Source: Lachnospiraceae bacterium KH1T2 (GTDB lineage: Bacteria; Bacillota; Clostridia; Lachnospirales; Lachnospiraceae). Taken from it: 64,000 nt of DNA. The stretch lies in NCBI GenBank assembly GCA_900114405.1, contig FOSY01000003.1:186001-250000 (forward strand), written 5' to 3'. Every line of letters starts with the position of its first letter. Position 1 is the stretch's first letter. A program made the position numbers and the translations under genes. Below the pieces are notes generated by a model, which did no database searches, was not told the origin of the DNA, and was given only the letters and a program-made list of their open reading frames with translations. This document shows, piece after piece, positions 11,337 to 19,295 of this stretch.

Positions 11337-12488
11337 TTACTTTCTTGTGAATTTTCTGAGTGTAGGAACGAGCTCTTTGAGAGCATTTATAGCATATTCA
11401 AGCTCTTCCATGGTTGTGTGTGCACTGAAGCTCAGGCGCACAGTTGAGTCAAGGGCGTAACGGGGAACATCGATCGCCTTGAGAGTTGCCGATATTGACG
11501 GCTTGTTTGAAGAACATGCGGAACCGGCAGAAACATATATTCCCTTATCTTCAAGAGCATGGAGCAGGACTTCCGCACGTACATTCTTAACCGTAAGCGA
11601 AATGATATATGGTGCGCCAAACTCTTTAGAACCATTTATAGTTACATCTTCAAGCTGAGAAATTTCAGAAACAAAATATTCATGAAGTTCTTCAAAGTGC
11701 TTGTGGTTTTCATCCATATGTTTGTACATTTCAGAAGCTGCGAGGGCAAAACCTGCAACTCCGGGAACATTTTCAGTACCGGAACGCATACCGTTCTGGT
11801 GACCGCCGCCGAAGATTATAGGTGAAATATGTGTACGCGGACTTACATAGAGAAGACCGACGCCCTTAGGCCCATGTATCTTGTGCGAGCTTGCTGAGAG
11901 CAGGTCGATATGTAGCTTTGACGGAATGAGCGGAAGCTTTCCGAAGCCCTGAATGTCATCCACATGAAATAGACAATCAGGCGCAGTATTGTGAATAAGC
12001 TCTCCGATCTCAGCTATCGGCTGGATAGTACCGATCTCGTTATTAACGTGCATTACGGAAACAAGAACTGTGTCCTTGCGCAGAAGCTCTTTTAACTGGT
12101 CAAGGCTCACTCTTCCTGTGCTGTCTACATCGAGATAGTCTATCTGCCATCCTTTAGATTCAAGGAACTTCATAGGCTCTGAAACGGCTGCATGCTCGAT
12201 GCGTGTGGTTATCATATGATGTCCGCGGCTGCCATAGTGGATAGCTGCACCAAGGATAGCTGTATTATTGCTTTCAGTACCGCCGGAAGTGAAAATTATA
12301 TCGTTCTTTCCGCATTTAAGGAAAGAAGCGAAAGAATCTCTTGCACTTCGAATGTACTTTTCAGCGTCAAAGCCTTTATTGTGAAGGCTTGAAGGATTAC
12401 CGTAATCTTCAAGAAAAATTTTGTTCATTAGCTCTGCGGCCTCAGGAAGAACCCTTGTGGTTGCAGAGTTGTCAAGATAGCATTCCAT
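11337..12488 (-). CDS. Cysteine desulfurase (NifS/IscS family), ThiI partner
   Basis: A 383-residue PLP-dependent class V aminotransferase-fold enzyme. The PLP lysine is K203 (SASSHKIHGPKG), the cofactor-stacking motif is HVDDIQ (D177, Q180), and the catalytic cysteine is C325 in SAGSACSS. It removes sulfur from cysteine as an enzyme-bound persulfide. Placement directly before thiI argues that it is the dedicated s4U donor (like B. subtilis NifZ) rather than a general iron-sulfur SufS; the first residues YLDNSATTRV fit that group. Confidence 0.94.
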   Translation of the reverse strand: MECYLDNSATTRVLPEAAELMNKIFLEDYGNPSSLHNKGFDAEKYIRSARDSFASFLKCGKNDIIFTSGGTESNNTAILGAAIHYGSRGHHMITTRIEHAAVSEPMKFLESKGWQIDYLDVDSTGRVSLDQLKELLRKDTVLVSVMHVNNEIGTIQPIAEIGELIHNTAPDCLFHVDDIQGFGKLPLIPSKLHIDLLSASSHKIHGPKGVGLLYVSPRTHISPIIFGGGHQNGMRSGTENVPGVAGFALAASEMYKHMDENHKHFEELHEYFVSEISQLEDVTINGSKEFGAPYIISLTVKNVRAEVLLHALEDKGIYVSAGSACSSNKPSISATLKAIDVPRYALDSTVRLSFSAHTTMEELEYAINALKELVPTLRKFTRK

Positions 12489-12508
12489 TTTTTTAGCCTC
12501 TCCTGAAA

Positions 12509-13252
12509 TTATTTAGTCTCAAACTTGTAAATGAACCATGAAAGAACGACCATAGCGGCTGTCTCTGTACGAAGGATACGCTTGCCGAGAGTTATAGGTA
12601 TTATGCCTGACTCCTTGCAGACAGCTATCTCTTCTTCACTGAAACCACCTTCTGGACCGATAAAGATTCCAATCGTCTGTCCGGGCTCGATCTTTTCGAT
12701 AAGGTCTCTGGTAGTATCGAAATCTTCAGCAAGCTCATAAGGGATAAGAACTTTGTCGAGCTCTTTTGAGTCTTCAACAGCCTCTTTGAAGTTCATGATA
12801 TGTGTTACTTCCGGTATAAAAGCGCGTTTGCTCTGCTTTGCAGCAACTTCAGATATCATGTTCCAGCGCATGAGCTTGGACTTTTCGCGCTTGGCATCGA
12901 TCTTTACGATTGAGCGTGAACAGCTTACCGGTACAACTCGTGCCACTCCAAGCTCGACACATTTTTGTATGATAGTTTCCATTTTATCAGACTTTGGAAG
13001 ACCCTGATAAAGAGTTACTTTAACGGGAAGTTCAACATCGTCCTCTTTTATGAAATCAAGACGACAGTGGACTGCTGTTTCTGTGAAGTCTTCAATATGA
13101 CATCTGAAGTCTTTACCTGAAACACCGTCACCAACTGAAATGACTTCGCCTTTTTTCATGCGGAGCACATTTTTAATGTGGTTGTAGTCTTTTCCGTCAA
13201 TGTAGATATCCTTGCCCTGAATATTAGACGGATCAACAAAAAAATGATACAT
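12509..13252 (-). CDS. rsmE: 16S rRNA m3U1498 methyltransferase RsmE
   Basis: A 247-residue SPOUT-fold methyltransferase. The N-terminal PUA-like domain has the MYHFFVDPSNI start and HIKNVLRMKKGE. The C-terminal knot carries the IGPEGGFSEEE and TLGKRILRTETA motifs that bind SAM. It methylates N3 of U1498 in 16S rRNA. It follows prmA with a 14-bp gap, the widespread prmA-rsmE pair in Firmicutes. Confidence 0.97.
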   Translation of the reverse strand: MYHFFVDPSNIQGKDIYIDGKDYNHIKNVLRMKKGEVISVGDGVSGKDFRCHIEDFTETAVHCRLDFIKEDDVELPVKVTLYQGLPKSDKMETIIQKCVELGVARVVPVSCSRSIVKIDAKREKSKLMRWNMISEVAAKQSKRAFIPEVTHIMNFKEAVEDSKELDKVLIPYELAEDFDTTRDLIEKIEPGQTIGIFIGPEGGFSEEEIAVCKESGIIPITLGKRILRTETAAMVVLSWFIYKFETK

Positions 13253-13266
13253 ATACGCCTCGTTTC

Positions 13267-14232
13267 TTAGCGGAGCTTAGAGACATATGAGACCCATTCG
13301 CCGTCGTCGTGACGCTCAATGATCTCAAAGCCGGCAGCTTCGATAAATTCTTTTACTTCATCAGCCTTTTCATCGATTATACCTGATGTTATGTAAACTC
13401 CATCCGGCGCCAAAAGTGAAGGAACCATCGGAGTGAGTGGCTTAAGTACGTCTGGAAGAATGTTTGCAACAACTATACGGTAATTGTTTCCGCATTTTTC
13501 CTGAACTGAGCTGTCATCAAGAATATTGCCGAGGATAAGCTCAAAATCAGCGTCCTTTAATCCATTTACAGCAAAATTTTCTGCGACAGCAGGGATAGCA
13601 CCTTCATCAAGGTCGGTTCCCTTAGCCTTTGTAACACCGAATTTGAATGCCATAAGCGAAAGAATGCCGCTTCCGGTGCCGATATCGAGAAGATCATCGC
13701 CCGGCTTTACATATTTTTCGAGTGCTTTGATGCAGAGTCGGGTAGTATGGTGAGCGCCTGTGCCGAAAGCTGTACCCGGGTCGATATGTATCGTCCAGTC
13801 AAAGTTTTCGCGGCTTTCAGAGCTTTCCCATGAAGGGATGAATAAAGCATGTTTGCCGTCATCAAAGTCGATGGTGAACTGGTGGAAAAACTCCTTCCAG
13901 TTATTGATCCAGTCTTTGTCTTCGGTCTGTCTGATGCTTATACCGCCATCACCGATGTTAACAGTGCTTCGGAGACTGTTAATAAGCTCTGATGCATCGC
14001 GGAGAACCGCTCTTGAATCTTTTGAAGAATCAAGGTAAAAGCTTACGTATGCCACATCTTCAGGGATGTCGTTTTCAGGCAGTTCATCATAGAACATTTC
14101 GCTGGCGCTGATCTCAGCCGGTATGGAAGCATCTTCAATTTCTATGCCGTCAACACCGATGTCCGGAAGTAAGGCGGAAAGAATGTCCTCTGCTTCGGGA
14201 GTAGTCTTGATCGTATATTTATTGTATTGCAT
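13267..14232 (-). CDS. prmA: Ribosomal protein L11 methyltransferase PrmA
   Basis: A 321-residue class I SAM methyltransferase with the N-terminal substrate-recognition domain. The SAM loop is DIGTGSGILSLMA, the acidic loop GTDLDEGAI, and the post-II motif VVANILPDV. It trimethylates lysines and the N-terminus of L11, whose gene rplK is at 63.4 kb in this window. It is the first gene of the minus-strand operon, with a good promoter 40 bp upstream. Confidence 0.96.
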   Translation of the reverse strand: MQYNKYTIKTTPEAEDILSALLPDIGVDGIEIEDASIPAEISASEMFYDELPENDIPEDVAYVSFYLDSSKDSRAVLRDASELINSLRSTVNIGDGGISIRQTEDKDWINNWKEFFHQFTIDFDDGKHALFIPSWESSESRENFDWTIHIDPGTAFGTGAHHTTRLCIKALEKYVKPGDDLLDIGTGSGILSLMAFKFGVTKAKGTDLDEGAIPAVAENFAVNGLKDADFELILGNILDDSSVQEKCGNNYRIVVANILPDVLKPLTPMVPSLLAPDGVYITSGIIDEKADEVKEFIEAAGFEIIERHDDGEWVSYVSKLR

Positions 14233-14271
14233 CGCATTTCCTTTCGAATTCTTTAAAACATAAGTAGAGAT

Positions 14272-14300
14272 ATGATAGCATAAAGCAGGTTCATGGTCAA
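14272..14300 (-). promoter_or_regulatory. Sigma-A promoter of the prmA operon
   Basis: Read on the minus strand: TTGACC (14300-14295), a 17-bp spacer, then TATCAT (14277-14272), about 40 bp before the prmA start. No other good promoter is seen before the genes prmA to DUF6311. Confidence 0.75.
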
Positions 14301-14423
14301 AAGAAGTGAGGTATTTTTTGTTGTGTTTATTTTTTATTTATAATAAAATAGGATAATGTTCACAGTATAAACAACTTTTTTATATATGTTTATACCATTT
14401 GAGATATTACAGAGGGTGAAAAG

Positions 14424-17222
14424 ATGCTAACTTGTTTATATAACATATTTATCATGCCTTTAGTGCTGGTGATGGAGACAATTTTCTCCATTACTTACAG
14501 AATGTTTGGAAATGCTGGAATTGCGATAGTTTCAGTAAGTATAGCTGTAAATGTCCTATCGCTGCCGCTTTATAGAAAGGCGGATGCTATCCAGGACGAG
14601 GAACGCCGTATGCAAAAACTTATGGCAGTTCCTATCAAACACATAAGGAAATCGTTTAAGGGTGACGAGAGATTTATGATCCTGCAGGCTTATTACAGGG
14701 AACAGAATTATTCTCCACTATATGTTTTCAGAGGTTCATTACCGTTACTGCTGCAGATACCTTTTTTTACAGCAGCATATAGATATCTTTCAAATTTATC
14801 ACTTCTTAAGGGAACATCATTTTGGATAATCAATGACATGGGTTCACCGGATCAGCTGCTTACGCTGTTTGGACTTTCCATCAATATATTTCCGATTTTG
14901 ATGACGTTGATTAATTTTATATCAGGTGTAATTTATACAAGAGGTTTTCCGTTAAAAGACAAAGCTCAGCTTTATATTCTTGCGCTTATTTTCCTGTTTT
15001 TCCTTTATGACAGACCCGCAGGACTTGTATTTTACTGGACTTTGAATAACCTGTTTTCGCTTGTGAAGAATATTTTCCTTAAGCTGGTGCCGAATCCGGG
15101 AAAGACGCTTTCTGTACTGCTAAGCGTGATGTCAGTAGCTCTCATTGGCTTCTGTGCTGCGTCGGGAAGAGCCGGAAGTACGAAGAGAGTCGTATTTATG
15201 CTGCTCTTATTTGCCCTCATGAATCTTTCAATATTTATAAGATTTGTGGCTGGATGCAGGAGAAAGAATGCAGACGGTGCAGTTGCAAGATTAACGGAAA
15301 AGCTTGGAAAAACTGCTTCAGAAGTTATCAACTCAGGTAAAGATACAGGCAAAATATTTGTACTTTCAGCATTATGTCTGACTATCGTATATGGTGTACT
15401 TGTACCAATGTCGGTCGTAAGTGCATCGCCGGAAGATTTTGTAAATGTATATGAGTACGTGAATCCGCTTTATTATGTAGTGAGCACAGCGTCCATAGCA
15501 GCGGGATATTTTCTTGTATGGTGCGGTGCGATAATCTATTTCTTTGGGACTAAGACTGTTAAGAATATTCAGGCTTTTGTGATGTTTGTGCTTGCGATAG
15601 CCTCACTTCTTAACTACATGTTCTTTAGTAAGAATTTCGGAACACTCTCGACTTTGCTCGAATACAAAAATGAAGTAGAATACACAGCGTTTGAAAAGCT
15701 TTCAAATGTAGGTGTACTTTTTGTGATATTCGTAGTGCTTGCCCTTCTTTACAAGGTTCGCAGGCAGGTAGTTGGAATGCTCCTTTCAGTAGTCATAATA
15801 GGTGGTGCTGTACTTTCTGTTTATAATGCAGTAGGTGTGAATAAGAGTATTTCAAATATCGAGTACATAAATGAAGGACGCGCGAATGCAAAGCTTTCAA
15901 ATGATGATGAAGTGACACCAATAATAAAACTCAGCAAGAATGAGAAAAATGTTGTTGTCATCCTTCTTGACAGAGCGATAAGCGGATATGTGCCGTACAT
16001 CATGAATGAAAAGCCTGAACTTCTTGAAAAGTTTTCAGGATTTACTTATTATCCGAATACTATTTCCTTTGGAGAGCATACTAATCTGGCTGCTCCTGCG
16101 GTATACGGCGGTTATGAATATACACCGGCGGCTATAAATGCGAGAAAAGATGAAACAATGGCTGAAAAGAACGATCAGGCAGATCTTCTTATGCCGGTTC
16201 TTTTTTCAGATAATGGATATCAGGCTACAGTATGTGATCCGTCATATGCAGGATATAAGGATATACCGGATCTCTCTATTTACGAGAAATACTCAGGTAT
16301 CAGCGCTTATCATACAAAGCTTGGTGAGTATACTAAGCTGCTCAGCAGCGATGAACTTGCAGCTGCGCATAAAGAGATAAAGTACAGAAATTTCTTCTGG
16401 TATAGTCTCTTTAAGACATCACCGCTGTTTTTGCAGAATTTTGTGTATGATTCCGGTGACTATTTTGGAACTACAGTGAATAATATGGATCAGGATTTCC
16501 TTAGAAACTATGCTGTGCTGAAAAATCTTTCAAAGCTCACAGAGATCACTGATAATGGGCAGGGAAGCTTTTTCATGATCCATAACAATACTACGCATAA
16601 TCCTTCAGAGCTTCAGATGCCGGATTATGTTCCAAGCGGAAATGTAAATAATTCACAGTACGATGATCCATCCAGATTCACTTTGAATGGAAGGACTGTT
16701 GATGCCTACAAGGAAGAAAAGCCGGGTAAATACCATTACCATGTTAATATGGCATCTTTCATACAGCTTGGAAACTGGTTTGACTATCTTAAAGAAGAAG
16801 GTATCTATGACAACACAAGGATCATAATTGTCGCTGACCATGGCTATGATCTGGGACAGTTTGAAGATATGATAATGAATGATGAACTTGATGTGGAAAG
16901 TGTAAATCCGTTATTGATGTTCAAAGATTTTGATGCTAAAGAATTTACGACTGATAATACATTTATGACTAATGCGGATGTTCCGACACTTGCTATGCAG
17001 GGAGTTATAAATGATCCTGTTAATCCGTTTACAGGCAATGCGGTAAATTCAGAGGCAAAGAATGAAGAGCCTATGATGGTGACACTTTCGGATAATCTTC
17101 ACCTTTCAAAGAATAGCGGAAATGTCTTCAACACAGGCGATTCCTCATGGTACACTGTGAGCGGAAATATTTTTGATAAGTCAAATTGGGTTTATGCCGG
17201 AAATAAAAGCGCCGGTGAATAA
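14424..17222 (+). CDS. YidC/Oxa1-like domain fused to LtaS/sulfatase-like phosphotransferase
   Basis: A 932-residue fusion. Residues 1-225 align with the YidC/Oxa1 core: LPLY after TM1, a charged coiled segment, then SLPLLLQIPFFTAAYR and the later DRPAGLVFYWTLNN motif. Residues 229-470 add further membrane segments. Residues 505-865 look like an alkaline-phosphatase/sulfatase superfamily domain: VVVILLDRA (D516), a candidate nucleophile T553 in GEHTNLAAPAV, NNTTHNP (H725) and the metal pair D805-H806 in VADHGYDLGQ. That domain type in LtaS transfers glycerol phosphate. The TM1 groove arginine of YidC appears replaced by N43. First gene of the envelope locus; RBS AGAGGGTG lies upstream. Confidence 0.85.
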   Translation: MLTCLYNIFIMPLVLVMETIFSITYRMFGNAGIAIVSVSIAVNVLSLPLYRKADAIQDEERRMQKLMAVPIKHIRKSFKGDERFMILQAYYREQNYSPLYVFRGSLPLLLQIPFFTAAYRYLSNLSLLKGTSFWIINDMGSPDQLLTLFGLSINIFPILMTLINFISGVIYTRGFPLKDKAQLYILALIFLFFLYDRPAGLVFYWTLNNLFSLVKNIFLKLVPNPGKTLSVLLSVMSVALIGFCAASGRAGSTKRVVFMLLLFALMNLSIFIRFVAGCRRKNADGAVARLTEKLGKTASEVINSGKDTGKIFVLSALCLTIVYGVLVPMSVVSASPEDFVNVYEYVNPLYYVVSTASIAAGYFLVWCGAIIYFFGTKTVKNIQAFVMFVLAIASLLNYMFFSKNFGTLSTLLEYKNEVEYTAFEKLSNVGVLFVIFVVLALLYKVRRQVVGMLLSVVIIGGAVLSVYNAVGVNKSISNIEYINEGRANAKLSNDDEVTPIIKLSKNEKNVVVILLDRAISGYVPYIMNEKPELLEKFSGFTYYPNTISFGEHTNLAAPAVYGGYEYTPAAINARKDETMAEKNDQADLLMPVLFSDNGYQATVCDPSYAGYKDIPDLSIYEKYSGISAYHTKLGEYTKLLSSDELAAAHKEIKYRNFFWYSLFKTSPLFLQNFVYDSGDYFGTTVNNMDQDFLRNYAVLKNLSKLTEITDNGQGSFFMIHNNTTHNPSELQMPDYVPSGNVNNSQYDDPSRFTLNGRTVDAYKEEKPGKYHYHVNMASFIQLGNWFDYLKEEGIYDNTRIIIVADHGYDLGQFEDMIMNDELDVESVNPLLMFKDFDAKEFTTDNTFMTNADVPTLAMQGVINDPVNPFTGNAVNSEAKNEEPMMVTLSDNLHLSKNSGNVFNTGDSSWYTVSGNIFDKSNWVYAGNKSAGE

Positions 17223-17237
17223 GAAAGGGCAGAAAAG

Positions 17238-18488
17238 ATGAATTATTCCGGAATATTACTCTATATCGATCCGGGAACGGGAAGCATGCTGTTTTCGGTT
17301 ATAGTAGGTGTTGCGGCTGCGGTTGTTTTCTTTCTTCAGAAGATCATTTTGAAGGTTAAGTTCATGATCAGCGGCGGCAAGGTCGATACAGCATCGGCAA
17401 AAAAGATCCCATATCTGATATTCAGCGATAATAAATGGTATTGGAACATTTTTAAGCCGGTATGTGATGAATTTGAAAAAAGAAAAATTCCGCTGGAATA
17501 TTGGACAGCGGCTGAAAATGATCCGGCATTGAAGGAAAAGTATGAATTCGTTAAATGTGAGTTTATAGGCGAGGGTAATAAGGCTTTTGCAAGATTAAAT
17601 TTTGCAAAAGCAGGGATACTTTTGGCGACTACTCCGGGACTTGATGTGTATCAGTGGAAGCGTTCGCAGAACGTAGACTGGTATGTTCACACTTACCATT
17701 CAACCGGTGACAGCGCGCTGTACAGGATGTTTGGACTTGACTATTATGACGCAGTTCTTCTTTCGGGAAATGTTCAGGAAAAGAACATCAGAAACATGGA
17801 GAAGATCAGACCGACGATCCGTAAAAAAGAGCTTACTTATGTAGGCTCAGCTTATATGGATGTGATGAAAGAGAGGTTAAATACCGCAAAAAGCCCTGAT
17901 AAGAGCACAAAGACTGTCTTGGTTGCTTCGTCATGGGGAAAGAGCTCTATACTTTCAAGGTTTGGCGGAGAATTGATCGAGGCACTTCAGAAAACAGGCT
18001 ATGAGATAATAGTTCGACCGCATCCGCAGTCATTTGTTTCAGAAATTCCGCTCATGGAGGAACTTCAGAAGAAATATCCTGAGGGAGAGAAGCTTTCATG
18101 GAACAGAGATAATGACAACTTCGATGTCCTTAATAGAGCGGACATCATGATAACTGACTTTTCAAGTGTCATTTTCGACTATGCGCTGGTTTTCGATAAG
18201 CCGGTACTCTATGCGGACACCTCATTTGACCTTTCACCATATGACGCATGGTGGCTTGACAGAGAAGGCTTATATACTTTTGACGCACATAAGCGCATAG
18301 GTCAAAAACTTGAAAAGAGTGACTTTGAAAATATCAAGGATATAATCGATAAGTTGATAGTAGAAGATCCGCTCAGAGCAGGAAGAGCGGAAGTGCGCAG
18401 CGAGCGCTGGGAATATCCTGGAGAGGCGGCAGTGCGTACAGTCGATTATCTTGTAAATAAATATAAGGAATTAGAAAGCAGGAGATAA
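17238..18488 (+). CDS. CDP-glycerol glycerophosphotransferase family protein (TagB/TagF-like)
   Basis: A 416-residue protein with an N-terminal membrane anchor (residues 14-36) and a Glyphos_transf domain. Motifs seen are HTYHSTGD (H151, H154), RPHPQ (260-264) and TDFSSVIFDYAL (D307-S310), the CDP-alcohol binding motifs of TagB/TagF enzymes. Such enzymes transfer glycerol-phosphate or ribitol-phosphate from the CDP form to a lipid-linked acceptor. It lies 15 bp after the YidC/LtaS-like gene and 2 bp before the cytidylyltransferase, so all three likely act on one phosphate-containing surface polymer. Confidence 0.92.
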   Translation: MNYSGILLYIDPGTGSMLFSVIVGVAAAVVFFLQKIILKVKFMISGGKVDTASAKKIPYLIFSDNKWYWNIFKPVCDEFEKRKIPLEYWTAAENDPALKEKYEFVKCEFIGEGNKAFARLNFAKAGILLATTPGLDVYQWKRSQNVDWYVHTYHSTGDSALYRMFGLDYYDAVLLSGNVQEKNIRNMEKIRPTIRKKELTYVGSAYMDVMKERLNTAKSPDKSTKTVLVASSWGKSSILSRFGGELIEALQKTGYEIIVRPHPQSFVSEIPLMEELQKKYPEGEKLSWNRDNDNFDVLNRADIMITDFSSVIFDYALVFDKPVLYADTSFDLSPYDAWWLDREGLYTFDAHKRIGQKLEKSDFENIKDIIDKLIVEDPLRAGRAEVRSERWEYPGEAAVRTVDYLVNKYKELESRR

Positions 18489-18490
18489 AT

Positions 18491-19225
18491 ATGCAGGCAT
18501 TGATCTTAGCAGCCGGAATGGGGAAAAGGCTTAAACATTTGACAAAAGACAATACAAAATGTATGGTCGAGGTTAATGGAGTCTCTTTGATAAAGAGGAT
18601 GCTCGGAGAACTTGATGAGCTTGGGCTTCAGAGGATAATCATAGTGACCGGTTATAAGAGCGAGCTTCTTGAAAACTACATCAGAAGCCTTGGGGTTGCT
18701 ACACCTCTTGAGTTCGTGGAAAATAAAATATATGATACTACAAACAATATTTATTCACTTTACATAGCAGATAAATATCTTCTTGAAGATGATACTTTGC
18801 TGCTTGAGTCAGATCTTATAGCTGAAAAAGGTGTGATAAAAGCACTTGCGGAAGATGAAAGAGATTCTGTGGCTCTCGTGGATAAATATGATGACTGGAT
18901 GGACGGTACTTGCGTAAAACTTGATGAAAACGATAATATAGTTGATTTCATCCCGGGAAAAGAATTTCGCGAAGAAGAAAAGGCAGAGTACTATAAGACA
19001 GTCAATATGTATAAATTCAGTCGAAACTTCTCGGAAAAATATTATGTTCCATTCATGGAAGCCTATAGAAAGGCAATGGGAGATAATGTTTACTATGAAA
19101 CTGTCATTGGAATCATAAAAGATCTTGAAGGACAGCCTCTCAGAGCACGCAGACTTAGTGGCGAGAAGTGGTATGAAATTGATAATGAGAACGATCTGAA
19201 TGCGGCTTCCGAGCTTTTTAAGTAA
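18491..19225 (+). CDS. LicC-like cytidylyltransferase (NTP transferase)
   Basis: A 244-residue nucleotidyltransferase with the signature LILAAGMGKRLKHLTKDNTKCM at the N-terminus, the DTTNNIYSLYIA segment and the acidic LLLESDLI metal site. These match the phosphocholine/aminoethylphosphonate cytidylyltransferase (LicC-type) group, which makes CDP-choline or a related CDP-alcohol. No choline kinase or LicD is nearby, so the activated group is unknown. The two-base gap to the TagB/TagF-like gene suggests it makes that enzyme's donor or a decorating group. Confidence 0.88.
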   Translation: MQALILAAGMGKRLKHLTKDNTKCMVEVNGVSLIKRMLGELDELGLQRIIIVTGYKSELLENYIRSLGVATPLEFVENKIYDTTNNIYSLYIADKYLLEDDTLLLESDLIAEKGVIKALAEDERDSVALVDKYDDWMDGTCVKLDENDNIVDFIPGKEFREEEKAEYYKTVNMYKFSRNFSEKYYVPFMEAYRKAMGDNVYYETVIGIIKDLEGQPLRARRLSGEKWYEIDNENDLNAASELFK

Positions 19226-19295
19226 GCTGAAGCATAAGATTAAATGTGAATGAGGCAAAACATTGGAATGATCGCTCTTAGGAAAGTTTAACTAT

